This document shows positions 7,927-16,935 of a DNA stretch of 64,000 nucleotides, piece after piece. Position numbers and translations under genes: made by a program. The first letter of the stretch is position 1; each line of letters begins with the position of its first letter. The stretch spans positions 100,166 to 164,165 of the forward strand of contig NZ_JALXOZ010000002.1 of the NCBI RefSeq assembly GCF_025147465.1. Direction: 5' to 3'. Under the pieces are notes generated by a model. That model had not been told where the DNA came from. It was given only the letters and a program-made list of their open reading frames with translations, and made no database searches. This stretch comes from Dermabacter sp. p3-SID358. Lineage in GTDB: Bacteria > Actinomycetota > Actinomycetes > Actinomycetales > Dermabacteraceae.

Positions 7927-9126
7927 CTACAAGTCCGCCACTTCAGCCAATCTCTCCATTTGGCCCACCTTCACGCCCAGGTAGGTAGCAGCCGTGGAGG
8001 AGTCGAGCGACCTGCGGCGATGGGCACCGGTAACCTGCCTAATGTAACCCTTGCCTAAGTTTCGCGCCTTCGTGTAGTAGAAAGAGCCGCCCCCCTTCTT
8101 ACTGCTACGTCCCTCCGAGGAGGTGCTCTCTACCTCTGCGGCAGAGCCTCCCTCATTCCTCTGCTTCTCGCGGAACTCTTGGTACGCAGCGAGCTCGACC
8201 AATCCGAGGGTGGTGAGTCGTCGCAGGAAGGCCTCGGCGCTCACGCCGTAGGGACGGGCGTACTCGATGAGCTCGCACAGCATCCACGCGCCCTCGTGGT
8301 TGGCCACCTCGGGTGTGGCCAAGATCAGGTCTGCCGGCATGAGGATTTCCGCCGCAAGTGCGTTACAGCGCGCCTCCAGCTTACGGTCGGGGGTGGTAGC
8401 CCTTGCGTCTGTGGTGGCGTCGCAGAGGCCTTCCGAGTGCAGGAGAAGGTGAGCATACTCGTGGAGGAGTGAGAACGTGCGCCCTCGGGTGGCGTCCTTG
8501 CCGTTGAGGACGATCACCGGGATCTCTTCAAAATAGAGGGAGAAAGCACGCATCTCTGCTGTCGGCACCTCTCCCCCCTCAGTGGTCATCACCAAGACGC
8601 CGGCTTCCTCCAGCGCGTTCGTCCAATAGTTGAGGTGCTTGTATTTGTCAGTCTTCGAGGTGGGCTTCCTTAGGCTGGTGGAGGCTTGCAGTAGCGTGCG
8701 CGCCCGCGCTGCAAGCTCTCTGTCGGCGAGCCCCTCAACATTTAGGCGCCAGGTGGTGGAAGGTAGCTCACCCTCACGCTCTGCGATGTCCAATAGCGCA
8801 TCGCGCTGGAAGTGCGCCCGGTGGTACTCAGCGTGAAGTGCTAGAGACCACTCCCCCGAGGTGGCCTCGGAAAGCCTGCGGAAGTCGCGAAGGGAGTCAA
8901 AGTCTCGTGGCGGCTCCGGGAGAAAGAAGACGGCCAGTGCGCGGTTGTACACCTTCGCCGCGCTGCGAAGCTGCGCGATGGTGGGATGCACATTGCCGGA
9001 TTCCCACTCCGCGACGCGCCCCTCTGGAATACCAATCTTTCGCTCGGCGGCAAGGGGCTCTAGGTTTGCACTCTTGCGAGCCCAAGCAAGTAGCTCGGGC
9101 TCGACCAGCGCCGGAATAGAGGTCAT
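7927..9126 (-). CDS. XRE-ImmA/IrrE metallopeptidase-family protein, putative antitoxin/regulator
   Basis: 399-residue two-domain protein. Residues ~10-65 form an XRE-like helix-turn-helix (ELLAWARKSANLEPLAAERK, then IPEGRVAEWESGNVHPTIAQL). Around residue 222 the zinc-binding HEYAHLLLH (HExxH) identifies the ImmA/IrrE peptidase domain. The ATG at 9126 is preferred because GGGAGA lies 8 nt upstream and the HTH then begins at the N-terminus; a 43-residue upstream extension is not supported. It is the first gene of a two-gene module with the DUF4411 protein. Known ImmA proteins cleave repressors; in such pairs the HTH-ImmA member is usually treated as the antitoxin, which is inference here. Confidence 0.88.
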   Translation of the reverse strand: MTSIPALVEPELLAWARKSANLEPLAAERKIGIPEGRVAEWESGNVHPTIAQLRSAAKVYNRALAVFFLPEPPRDFDSLRDFRRLSEATSGEWSLALHAEYHRAHFQRDALLDIAEREGELPSTTWRLNVEGLADRELAARARTLLQASTSLRKPTSKTDKYKHLNYWTNALEEAGVLVMTTEGGEVPTAEMRAFSLYFEEIPVIVLNGKDATRGRTFSLLHEYAHLLLHSEGLCDATTDARATTPDRKLEARCNALAAEILMPADLILATPEVANHEGAWMLCELIEYARPYGVSAEAFLRRLTTLGLVELAAYQEFREKQRNEGGSAAEVESTSSEGRSSKKGGGSFYYTKARNLGKGYIRQVTGAHRRRSLDSSTAATYLGVKVGQMERLAEVADL

Positions 9127-9335
9127 GGAACAAGTCTCCCGCATGAGATTAACAAAAAGGGTGAACTCCACGCCAGGAACGAGATTTCTCTGCCAAAGAG
9201 TCGCCGTTGGCTCGGGGGTGGATTGACGCGGCGTGTTGCGACTCCAGTGGAGCAATACTCAGGATGCAACGCACAGGTGGGAACGGAAACTACTGCCAAG
9301 AGCCCGGAGTAGTTCGCTAGTACACCTGCCCGGAG

Positions 9336-10270
9336 ACGTTAAACCATTGCTAGAAGGACGACTGAATCCGCACGCGGTGTGAGGACCGTGGTAGTTATCG
9401 TACCGTAGCGAGCCGTCCAGCTCACCCCGGCGTGGCACTTCTGAGGTGTAGCAACGGGCGTAGTCCTAGCCATCAGCCAAGGTGCGGTGAAACCACACGA
9501 TCTTGCCGTTGGTCTGCGGTTAGTTCGGGCGAGTGTGCTTGTGCCTGACCTGCAGCTTGGCACAGGTGTCTCGCCACAAGCGGGAGCGGTTGGCGCCGCC
9601 GTTGTCGGACTGGACCCGCTCAACGGTCACTCCGCAAGCTCTGAACCACTCGACTAGTCAGATCAGGACGACAATCGCGGTGACGGTGATTTTGTCGTCG
9701 TGCATCTCGGCGTAAGCGATGCAGCAGAAGTCGGCGATGACGGGTTGCCGTAGGCCCTGCTCATCAGCGGGTCGCTGTACTTGACTTGTTCTTCGGCATA
9801 TCGGGGTGGCGGTTCAGTTCCTTTCTCCCTGTTGTCAACCGACGTAGCACCAGCCACCGACGTCGGGGATGTTGCCGTGCTTTGTCACATCGACATGAAT
9901 CATCCGGCCTGGGCGGCCGTGCTCATAGAGTCGAACAGGCTCGCGAATGGTACGGCCGACATGGGAGAGCCGGTCCGGGTGTGCGTCGGTCAGGATCCGG
10001 TGGACAGTGGACGGCGCGATCCCGAGCCAACGGGTCAACTGCACAGGTCCTTCCCGCAGTCGGAGTCTCAGCTGGATACAACGCTTCGTCCTCGTCTGGC
10101 TGGTCTTGTTGGGAGAATGATGCGGGCGCGAGGACCGGTCCGGCATCGGCTGGCCGGTCCGGTGGTGCTCTACCCGACGCTTCACCGTGGGCCAGGACAC
10201 TTGGAACCGGGACGCAACCTCCTCGCATACAACCTTGACGGGCCCGTACTGGCGCATGTTCCGCATCCAG
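9336..10270 (-). pseudogene. Degenerate IS481-type transposase
   Basis: Reading the minus strand with frame changes recovers an IS481-family transposase. The 9835-10266 part has the N-terminal HTH and linker (VSWPTVKRRVEHHRTG, DRSSRPHHSPNKTS, APSTVHRILT) and the start of the catalytic domain (GRPGRMIHVDVTKHGNIPD). Further on the frame gives AYAEMHDDKITVTAIVVLI, VQSDNGGANRSRLW, PQTNGKIVWFHRTLADG and YDNYHGPHTA, matching the rest of the DDE core. It is broken by in-frame stops at 9658-9660, 9520-9522 and 9469-9471 and by at least one frame change near 9830, so it is dead. No terminal inverted repeats were identified. It marks past mobile-element activity next to the defence genes. Confidence 0.8.
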
Positions 10271-10328
10271 TCCTGGTCTAGGGGCGGAATCGTCTGCGCA
10301 GTCGCCGTTTGCTCCGGAATCGAGAAGT

Positions 10329-10616
10329 CTAAGTAGACGCTTCCGTAGGAAATAAAGGTCCAATGCCGACCCGCGAGCTGACCTGCAGCGCGATAGGCGT
10401 GTACAGGTGGAATGTCAGATCAATAATGGCTTCCCAACCACGATCAGAAACCGAACCAGAGCGTCGAGATCGCCATGATCGGACTGCACTCGGGTGGTGC
10501 CCGTAGGTGCTGGGTGTGAGCCGCGCGTCAGACACGTCACAGCATCGCCACTGGGAACAAGGTGTCGGGCGAATTGACAACCGAGGAGCGCGGTACCACC
10601 GAGAAGAAGAATGTCT
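10329..10616 (-). pseudogene. Fragment of an NAD-dependent epimerase/dehydratase
   Basis: On the minus strand the first frame reads IDILLLGGTALLGCQFARHL then SGDAVTCLTRG, a Rossmann nucleotide-binding start (GGTxxLG) of the extended SDR/epimerase type, and ends at a TGA near 10425. A second frame continues the homology with SDRGWEAIIDLTFH. A frameshift therefore lies around 10440-10460. The N-terminal methionine is also not evident and the C-terminal two thirds are missing. It follows the transposase remnant. Confidence 0.65.
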
Positions 10617-10948
10617 ATGCCAGCCGTGGTCTCGGGCGGCAGTCCTGCTTGGGACCCAATCCGCTGTGAGCAGCGTCAGGTCGCCAGAACCATGACCGAG
10701 GTGGGCAGCATGACTTCCATGCCACTCGCGGCCCTGCGCGCTATATCAGGAACCTCGATCTCAGAGAGGCACTGCGCCGACACTCCAGCCCTTCCAGCCA
10801 CATCAGACAGACGCTCACCTCACCCAACGCGCTCCTCGGGGAGGTCATCGCCAACCGATGTTCTCCACAAGAGACCTCCCCCGCACCACCTTGAGCGGTG
10901 CGAAGGGAGGGCTCAATGCGAACCGGCTTCGATGCGGCTCGGTGAGGG
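10617..10948. other. Gene-poor stretch between the epimerase remnant and the GH31 gene
   Basis: No gene is supported. A plus-strand frame at about 10740-10890 (YIRNLDLREALRRHSSP...) looks mildly protein-like but has no start or known family and is probably more debris. No clear terminator for the GH31 gene was found here. Confidence 0.4.
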
Positions 10949-13486
10949 CTAACCCCAGATCTCGGCGACGGCCGCGATGAGCTCGGGGCTCGCCTGCTCG
11001 TAATCGAAGGTGCGCGGCAAGTGGCCCGACGGCACCTTGCCAAACGCCGAAATCTCACGCATGAGCGACTCGGGGCGCTTCGCGGCAACACCGGCGATGG
11101 CCTGCTTGAGCGTGAAGCCAATCTCGGCGTCGTTCACGAAGGCACGCAAGCGCGCGTAACGAACCTCGCGGCCCTTCTCGGTGTCGTCGAGAACGGTGCT
11201 GAAACCTTCGCTCGTGAGCGTCGCTTCTGTGCCAACCGTGAGGCCGGTGACAGTGATCGTCGCGGCATGCTGCGCAGGACGATCTGCGGGGCTGAGCTTG
11301 CGAACGCGAAGCTCATCGGCGAGTTTCTCGACACCGGGGGCGAAGGAAGCGTCGGACCCGCTCGCCTTCAGATCCCCGAACCCAGCCGGGTCATGCCCAA
11401 GCAACCGAATGCGCCACCCGCGCCGCTCGAGCGCCTCGCGCGCCACCTTGGGGGTGTCGGCGGGGATGGTGAGAGTGAGGCTATTTTCCGACGCCTGCAC
11501 GGCCACGCGCACGTGACTCCACACGAGATCGTCGCCCGCCTTCCACTCTTCGTGGAGCGTGAATTCGCCATCGCCACCCGCGGCGACGACGAGCTCGAGC
11601 ACCTCGGGATTGTCCTCGATGTTGTCGGGAATAGCATCGGCCGGCGTGAGCGGAAGAATGCCGCCGGCGCGCACGAGCACGGGAATCGAGCCGAGCGAGC
11701 GGAACATCTCTTGCGTGAACGCACCCGAATCGGGGGTGCCGTAGCGCTGCTCGGTGAACAGGTCGAGCCACATGCCGCCCGGGAGAATCGGTTCAACGCT
11801 CCCGCGACCCACGTCCTTCGCGGCAGGGCGCGTAATCGGGGCCACGAGAAGTTCGGAGCCGAACAGATACCCCTGGTCGTTGCGATACGCGGGATATTGC
11901 GGGGCCTCGAAATACACGGGCTCCACAATCGAACGACCCTCGTGATGCGCGCGGTAATTCATCGCGTGCAGATACGGCACGAGACGGTGACGAAGACGCA
12001 AATGCGCAGCCTGAATTTCACCGTGCGGGGCCGGGAAGTTCCATGGTTCCTTCACCGCAAACGGCGAATTCGACGAATGCAGGCGGTTGATCGGCGAGAA
12101 CACACCGAACTCGACCCAGCGAGTCGCGAGCTCGTTATCGCGAAAGCCCTCCATGTGCCCACCAATGTCGTGGCTCCACCAGCCGTAGCCGATGTTCGCC
12201 GCAGCAGCCGTGAAGCCGGGCTGGAACGCGAGCGAGTCCCACGTGACGATCGCATCGCCTGAAAAACCCACGGGATAGCGGTGCGATCCGGGGCCCGCGA
12301 ACCGCGAGAACGTGAGCGGACGTTCAACCGAGCGCGCGCTGCGCGTGAAGTGCTCGTGGTTGAGAACCCACAGCGGGTCCACGCCTTCCACACTCGAATA
12401 GGGGCCCGATTGCCAATCGATCCACCAAAAATCCGTGCCCTCATCCTCGAGGCGCTTGTGCAGCACATCGAAATAGGCGTCCATGAACTCGTCATTGTTC
12501 ACGTCAAACGGGATCGCCTGGCCGTCGGCGGGCTTGCCGAGCGCCTCGCACATCGCCTCATACGCCTCCTCGAAAGCGCGCACGCCATCAGCGGGGTGCA
12601 CGTTGAGCGTCACGCGCAGCCCGCGCTTATGGAGCTCCTCGAGGAACCGCTCCGGGTCCGGGAAAAGGTCACGATTCCACGTGTACCCCGTCCAGCCCGA
12701 ACCGTACTTCGGATCAACGTCCGTGAGGTGCCAATCCATGTCGATCACCGACACCGAGAACGGAATATCCTCCGCGCGGAACGCGTCCATGAGCTCGAGG
12801 TAGCTTTCCTCGGTGTAGCGATGATAGCGCGACCACCAGTTGCCGAGCGCGAACTTCGGCACAATCGGTTGAGGGCCACTAATCGCAAAATAATCCTTCA
12901 CCGCAGCCACATGGTCACGACCCGCGGCGAACACGAAGAGGTCAATGCTGCCTTCCTCGGCAGCGCGGGCGCGCAGGCGACCGTCGGAATCAAACACCAT
13001 CGACGTCGAATCGTCGATCTCCGCATACCCCACCGTAGAGTTCACGCCCGGCTCGAGCGGGATCTTGCCGTCGGCCACGTCGAGGGTGCGAGCCGCGCCT
13101 CCGAGGTTCCCATCGAGCGCGCGCTGCGTCTCACCATTCAGGGCAAGCTGGCGATCCGCCGGAAGCGAGAGGTCCTGCCCGTAGCGCCACACCGAGTGAT
13201 ACGCCGAAACGCCGCCCCTGACCTCGACCTTCAGGCCATTCGCCGAGAACGGGCCGCGGTCATACTCGAGGTAGAAATTCTCGGTCGTGACCGTGAGGCG
13301 GCCCTGATACTCCCCGATCGTGTACTCGGAAGGATCAAGCACCACGTCGCGGTTGATCGCGAAGGTTGAGGGACGATCCTCAAACGTGCCGCTCGGCGAA
13401 TACTCGAGGCGCACCACGCGCGGCGTGACCGGCGTGATCCGGAAATGCTCGCCGACGAGCTCAGCGGGAAGGGCAATATCAGTCAT
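10949..13486 (-). CDS. GH31 alpha-glycosidase (alpha-glucosidase or alpha-xylosidase type)
   Basis: 845-residue glycoside hydrolase family 31 enzyme, probably cytoplasmic (no signal peptide). An N-terminal beta-sandwich (residues ~1-215) precedes the (beta/alpha)8 barrel beginning FALGNWWSRYHRYTEESYLEL. The catalytic nucleophile is probably D357 in FWWIDWQSG and the acid/base D440 in GWWSHDIGGH, both typical of the family. A C-terminal beta region follows (LFTEQRYGTPDSG). The ATG has GAGGAGA 5-6 nt upstream. It lies in the same orientation as the GH3/transporter operon but is now separated from it by a toxin-antitoxin cassette. It probably removes alpha-linked glucose or xylose from imported oligosaccharides; the linkage is not readable from sequence. 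Confidence 0.92.
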   Translation of the reverse strand: MTDIALPAELVGEHFRITPVTPRVVRLEYSPSGTFEDRPSTFAINRDVVLDPSEYTIGEYQGRLTVTTENFYLEYDRGPFSANGLKVEVRGGVSAYHSVWRYGQDLSLPADRQLALNGETQRALDGNLGGAARTLDVADGKIPLEPGVNSTVGYAEIDDSTSMVFDSDGRLRARAAEEGSIDLFVFAAGRDHVAAVKDYFAISGPQPIVPKFALGNWWSRYHRYTEESYLELMDAFRAEDIPFSVSVIDMDWHLTDVDPKYGSGWTGYTWNRDLFPDPERFLEELHKRGLRVTLNVHPADGVRAFEEAYEAMCEALGKPADGQAIPFDVNNDEFMDAYFDVLHKRLEDEGTDFWWIDWQSGPYSSVEGVDPLWVLNHEHFTRSARSVERPLTFSRFAGPGSHRYPVGFSGDAIVTWDSLAFQPGFTAAAANIGYGWWSHDIGGHMEGFRDNELATRWVEFGVFSPINRLHSSNSPFAVKEPWNFPAPHGEIQAAHLRLRHRLVPYLHAMNYRAHHEGRSIVEPVYFEAPQYPAYRNDQGYLFGSELLVAPITRPAAKDVGRGSVEPILPGGMWLDLFTEQRYGTPDSGAFTQEMFRSLGSIPVLVRAGGILPLTPADAIPDNIEDNPEVLELVVAAGGDGEFTLHEEWKAGDDLVWSHVRVAVQASENSLTLTIPADTPKVAREALERRGWRIRLLGHDPAGFGDLKASGSDASFAPGVEKLADELRVRKLSPADRPAQHAATITVTGLTVGTEATLTSEGFSTVLDDTEKGREVRYARLRAFVNDAEIGFTLKQAIAGVAAKRPESLMREISAFGKVPSGHLPRTFDYEQASPELIAAVAEIWG

Positions 13487-13578
13487 GAAGTCTCCTCATC
13501 TCGCGCGGGCCCACATGCTCAGCCTACGTGCGGGACTTGAGCCGAGGCCGGGTGGGATGCACCGACGCCTTGCGCAGA

Positions 13579-13669
13579 TCGCGCCTATGCCGCGCGAGTT
13601 CATGAAAAAACCAGAGCGTGCAGGCCCGAAAAGGCGCTGCAGCCCTGGAATTTTCATGAAGAGTGACGC
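13579..13669. repeat. ~91-bp direct repeat with internal palindrome, copy A (left of toxin-antitoxin)
   Basis: Near-identical to 14345-14436. Internally it is a dyad: TTCATGAAAA at 13599-13608 and TTTTCATGAA at 13651-13660, with GTGCAGGCC and GCGCTGCAGCC as inner arms. It lies between the GH31 start and the toxin 3' end. The shared block runs from TCGCGCCTAT to GTGACGC. Confidence 0.85.
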
Positions 13670-13694
13670 CACCGAGCAACGACCGGGTCCTGGC

Positions 13695-14012
13695 TTAGCT
13701 CTCGAGGGGCCTCGCGTCCAGGTCGAAAGCCATGATCACGGCATTCGCTAATGCGCGCTCCTGATCGGGCTGAAGGAAACCAATAGTACGGCCGAGGAGC
13801 GAGGCAGGGATCGTGACTGTGTTGTCGACGGAAGCGGTACATCGGTGGTCGAGCCCGTTACGCTCGCCGAGCTCAACCTCGCTCGAGAGGCCTTTGACGG
13901 TCGAAGTAACGGGCGCGACTGTCACCTTAGTCATCGCACTTCGGGCGACCTCGCGGGTCAGCACGAGCACCGGTCGAGTCTTGTCGAGCTTCGCAAGGCA
14001 GATTTCACGCAC
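13695..14012 (-). CDS. PemK/MazF-type toxin, putative mRNA endonuclease
   Basis: 105-residue protein of the PemK/MazF family, ribosome-independent mRNA interferases. Signature regions: the N-terminal REICLAKLDKTRPVLVLTR (the KxRP core), then TKVTVAPVTSTVKG and DNTVTIPASLLGRTIGFL. The GTG at 14012 is chosen because it lies 1 nt after the antitoxin TGA and gives the normal family N-terminus; an upstream ATG would add 32 atypical residues overlapping the antitoxin. With the RHH antitoxin it forms a standard two-gene type II module. Two direct repeats bracket the pair, which suggests acquisition as a unit. Confidence 0.9.
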   Translation of the reverse strand: MREICLAKLDKTRPVLVLTREVARSAMTKVTVAPVTSTVKGLSSEVELGERNGLDHRCTASVDNTVTIPASLLGRTIGFLQPDQERALANAVIMAFDLDARPLES

Positions 14013-14013
14013 G

Positions 14014-14247
14014 TCAGCCCTCGAATGAGGCGTGGCCCGCGGTCCACTCCACGAGAGAGTCGAGATCGTCCTCTGGACCTTCGGCATCCAAAATTGCGGC
14101 GTCGGCAAGTGCGGCTTGCCGCCTCTTCTCCCTTTCGAGAGCGAGCCTCACCAGATCGGCTCGGCTTCCGGCAGCCCCTGCAGACACGCTTTGGTCTAGG
14201 AACTCCACAAGGTCGTCGGGAAGACGCAAGGATATTTGCACCGTCAT
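14014..14247 (-). CDS. Ribbon-helix-helix antitoxin of the MazF module
   Basis: 77 residues, first gene of the toxin-antitoxin pair. The N-terminus MTVQISLRLPDDLVEFLDQ followed by SRADLVRLALEREKRRQ is a typical ribbon-helix-helix DNA-binding fold. The acidic C-terminal tail (EGPEDDLDSLVEW) is the expected toxin-neutralising segment. The ATG at 14247 begins right at the RHH. An 18-bp palindrome 17-40 nt upstream, next to a TTGACA -35, is the probable site of autorepression by the antitoxin or the complex. Confidence 0.88.
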   Translation of the reverse strand: MTVQISLRLPDDLVEFLDQSVSAGAAGSRADLVRLALEREKRRQAALADAAILDAEGPEDDLDSLVEWTAGHASFEG

Positions 14248-14264
14248 GCCTTCAGCCTACCAAG

Positions 14265-14287
14265 GTGCATCCCGATCTGGGATGCAC
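14265..14287. promoter_or_regulatory. Operator palindrome of the toxin-antitoxin module
   Basis: GTGCATCCC, 5-nt spacer, GGGATGCAC: a perfect 9-bp inverted repeat. TTGACA at 14288-14293 (minus strand) adjoins it as the likely -35 box, so a bound RHH protein would block the promoter. Confidence 0.75.
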
Positions 14288-14344
14288 TGTCAAATACGCT
14301 TCGACGTCAACAAAATAGGCCTAACACCCGGTGCCGCGTGGGAC

Positions 14345-14436
14345 TCGCGCCTATCCCGTGCAAGTCCATGAAAAAACCAGAGCGTGCAGGCCCGAAACAG
14401 GCGCTGCAGCCCCAGAATTTTCATGAAAAGTGACGC
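14345..14436. repeat. ~91-bp direct repeat with internal palindrome, copy B (right of toxin-antitoxin)
   Basis: Second copy of 13579-13669 in the same orientation, with a few substitutions and a 1-bp indel. Inner dyad CATGAAAA (14367-14374) and TTTTCATG (14418-14425). It ends 9 nt before the stop of the GH3 gene. Confidence 0.85.
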
Positions 14437-14444
14437 TCGGGCGC

Positions 14445-16880
14445 CTACATCACGTTCCGGCGGCCCTTCTCGGCGCTCGTCGCGTGACCCTGCGGGTCAA
14501 CCTCGAGGATGAACCGCAGCACGTGAAGCGCCGTGCGCTGAAGCTCGCCGAGGGTGAGCCCCTCCTCCACATCGAGCGAATCCCGCACCCCCGTATCGCA
14601 CGTGTCGCCGCCGTGTTCCTCGCTTCCGGGCATGAGCACGTCGATGCCTCCGCGCACGCGATACGCGCTATCGCGAAGGGCCGGGAAGTGGGGATCGTCG
14701 GCCATGCGCATCCACCAGTCGGTCACCACGAGGCCGTCGAAACCGAACTCGCCGCGCAGGATCGTCTCAACAAGGTCGTAGCTGTAGTGCCCCCACACCC
14801 CGTTGATCTTGTTATACGAGGTCATGATGGTGCGCGGCTTCGATTCCTCGATCATGATCTGGAAGCCCCGCACATAGATTTCGCGCAGGGCGCGCTCGCT
14901 CACGCGCGAATCGGAGTAGATGCGGTTGTGCTCCTGATTGTTCGCGGCGTAGTGCTTGGGGCACGCGGCAACGCCCTTGGACTGCACGCCATTTACGACG
15001 GCCGCGCCCATGAGGCCCGTGAGCAGCGGATCCTCCGAGAAATACTCGAAGTTGCGGCCACACAGCGGGTCGCGCTGGATGTTCATGCCGGGGCTTAGCA
15101 GAATGTCGGAGCCCTTCGCGAGCATTTCCTCGGCGTGGAGCGCGGCGAGTTCGCACACGCCCTCGGGATTCCACGTTGAGGCGAGCGCGGTGCCGCACGG
15201 CAGAAGCGACGCGAACGCGGAAATGCGCAGGCCAGAAGGGCCGTCTGTCGTGATCGCGGGCGCCACGCCACGCGCGCGCAGCGACTCGGTCACGCCGCCG
15301 AGCGCCCCGGCGTTGCCGCGCACACCGAGCGGGCTATCCATGGTGGTATCGCCGTAGGCGAGGGTAATGAGATCTTCCGTTCCGACGGTTGCCACGAACT
15401 CCTCGAGGCTCACCTTTCCGGCGCGCACGTCGTCAAACGAGGGTGCGCTGCCTGCTTCCGGCTCGGGGAACACCTCGGGGAGCCGCTCGAGAATGCGGCG
15501 CGCAAGATCCCGCTGCTCCTCTGGGGCCTTCTCATATCCGACGGTTGCCCGGCCATCATCGCCGCGCGTGAGGATCATGCGGTCGAACCCGCAGCCCTTC
15601 TGGATCGAGGAGGCCTCTTCAACCTCGCGCACGACAAGGAGTTCGCCGACCTCGATGTCGCCCGCGACCTCGGTGTCTTTCACGCTTTGCCCCACGTGAA
15701 GGCGATAGGTTCCGGGCTCGAGCACGTAGGCGCTGCGGTGGCCGGTCACACCGGAGTCGTCGTAGGAGGCGAAGTCGCGAAGGTCCACCTCGAGGCTCAC
15801 CGCGGCACTTTCACCTGCCGCAACGCGGCCCGTGCGGGAGAAGGCCGCGAGGCGGCGCGAGGGCTGGGAAAGCTTCCCGTCTGGCGTTTCGAGGTAGGCC
15901 TGCACGACCGTATCGCCGTCGCGCTCGCCAGTGTTCTTTGCCGTGACCTCGATGCGGGCGCGGGTGGCGTCGGAACCGAACTCCCCGAGGCCGAGCGTGA
16001 ACGACGTGTAGCCGAGGCCCTCGCCGAAGTGGAATTGGGCGGCCTCGGGCGCGAAGGTTTCGTAGTAGCGGTAGCCCACGAAGACGTCCTCGACGTAATT
16101 CGTGACATCGGGGTCGCCGAAGTGCTCGGCGGTCGGAGCGTCCTCGTAGCGGCGCGCAATCGAGGCGGTGAGGCGGCCGCCCGGCTCGCGCGCGCCCGTG
16201 AGAACCTCCGCGAGGGCGCTACCGGATTCCATGCCGCCCGCCCACGCGATGAGGAGCGCCGAAATGTCGTAGCGCTCGGCCCACGAGAGGTCCATGACAT
16301 TGCCTGCGTCGACCACGACGACCGTGCGATCAAACGCCTTCGTGACGCACGCGAGGAGAGATTCCTCTTGCTCGGTGAGGTAGTACGAGCCGGCCGCGAG
16401 CTCAGCATCGCGGTCTTCGCCCGCGGCGCGACCAATCACGAGGATGGCCAGGTCGTTGCGGTCGGCGGCGGAGCTAATCTGCTCGTCAGTGAGCTCGAGC
16501 TCGGGATAATGCGTGGGCCACTTGCCCCACACCGTGCCCGGATCCGCGGGCTGCTCCTCGCTGAAGCGGTCGTACGCCGAGGCGAGCTCCTCGTCGACAT
16601 CCACGGCATCCGATTCGCGCAGCGCGTCCGTGAGGTTCGTGATGTAGGGCGGGTTCACGTCGCCCCCCGAGCCATAGCCAACGGCGAGCCAGTTCTTCGC
16701 CGTTCGACCAAAGACTGCGACGCGACTGTGCGGGGCAAGAGGCAGCACGCCGTCATTGCGCAAGAGAACCGTGCCCTGCGCGGCAAGCTCACGGGCCTTC
16801 GCGGCGAGCCGCGGATCGAGGCGGCGATCCGCCGAATCATCGGCGGCGGTCGAATGCTGGGACATCGTTTCGTGACTCAT
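14445..16880 (-). CDS. GH3 beta-glycosidase (beta-glucosidase type), permuted domain order
   Basis: 811-residue glycoside hydrolase family 3 enzyme. The order differs from the usual: the C-terminal-type (alpha/beta)6 domain comes first (LLRNDGVLPLAPHSRVAVFGRTA, then FGEGLGYTSF and a fibronectin III-like region with GERDGDTVVQAYLE), and the TIM-barrel domain follows. There the TDGPSGLR loop, the CGRNFEYFSEDPLL loop, the KHYAANNQEHNR motif and the nucleophile segment GFDGLVVTDWWMR (catalytic D in VTDW) are visible. This rearranged arrangement is known for a GH3 subgroup. The ATG at 16880 was chosen for AGGAG 5 nt upstream; a longer frame runs into the permease gene. Last gene of the second sugar operon; likely cytoplasmic. 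Confidence 0.92.
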   Translation of the reverse strand: MSHETMSQHSTAADDSADRRLDPRLAAKARELAAQGTVLLRNDGVLPLAPHSRVAVFGRTAKNWLAVGYGSGGDVNPPYITNLTDALRESDAVDVDEELASAYDRFSEEQPADPGTVWGKWPTHYPELELTDEQISSAADRNDLAILVIGRAAGEDRDAELAAGSYYLTEQEESLLACVTKAFDRTVVVVDAGNVMDLSWAERYDISALLIAWAGGMESGSALAEVLTGAREPGGRLTASIARRYEDAPTAEHFGDPDVTNYVEDVFVGYRYYETFAPEAAQFHFGEGLGYTSFTLGLGEFGSDATRARIEVTAKNTGERDGDTVVQAYLETPDGKLSQPSRRLAAFSRTGRVAAGESAAVSLEVDLRDFASYDDSGVTGHRSAYVLEPGTYRLHVGQSVKDTEVAGDIEVGELLVVREVEEASSIQKGCGFDRMILTRGDDGRATVGYEKAPEEQRDLARRILERLPEVFPEPEAGSAPSFDDVRAGKVSLEEFVATVGTEDLITLAYGDTTMDSPLGVRGNAGALGGVTESLRARGVAPAITTDGPSGLRISAFASLLPCGTALASTWNPEGVCELAALHAEEMLAKGSDILLSPGMNIQRDPLCGRNFEYFSEDPLLTGLMGAAVVNGVQSKGVAACPKHYAANNQEHNRIYSDSRVSERALREIYVRGFQIMIEESKPRTIMTSYNKINGVWGHYSYDLVETILRGEFGFDGLVVTDWWMRMADDPHFPALRDSAYRVRGGIDVLMPGSEEHGGDTCDTGVRDSLDVEEGLTLGELQRTALHVLRFILEVDPQGHATSAEKGRRNVM

Positions 16881-16935
16881 AGTGCTCCTCATTGATGCTC
16901 TCATCGAGGCGCCGGCGCCCCGCGGTACCTCCAGC

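Noticed and set aside
7280..7984. A 234-codon plus-strand frame across the DUF4411 gene
   Set aside because: It is antisense to a recognisable PIN-like protein and its product has no coherent domain.
9835..10266. Intact regulator gene
   Set aside because: The HTH-like frame is the N-terminal part of an IS481-type transposase whose remainder continues with stops and frame changes downstream.
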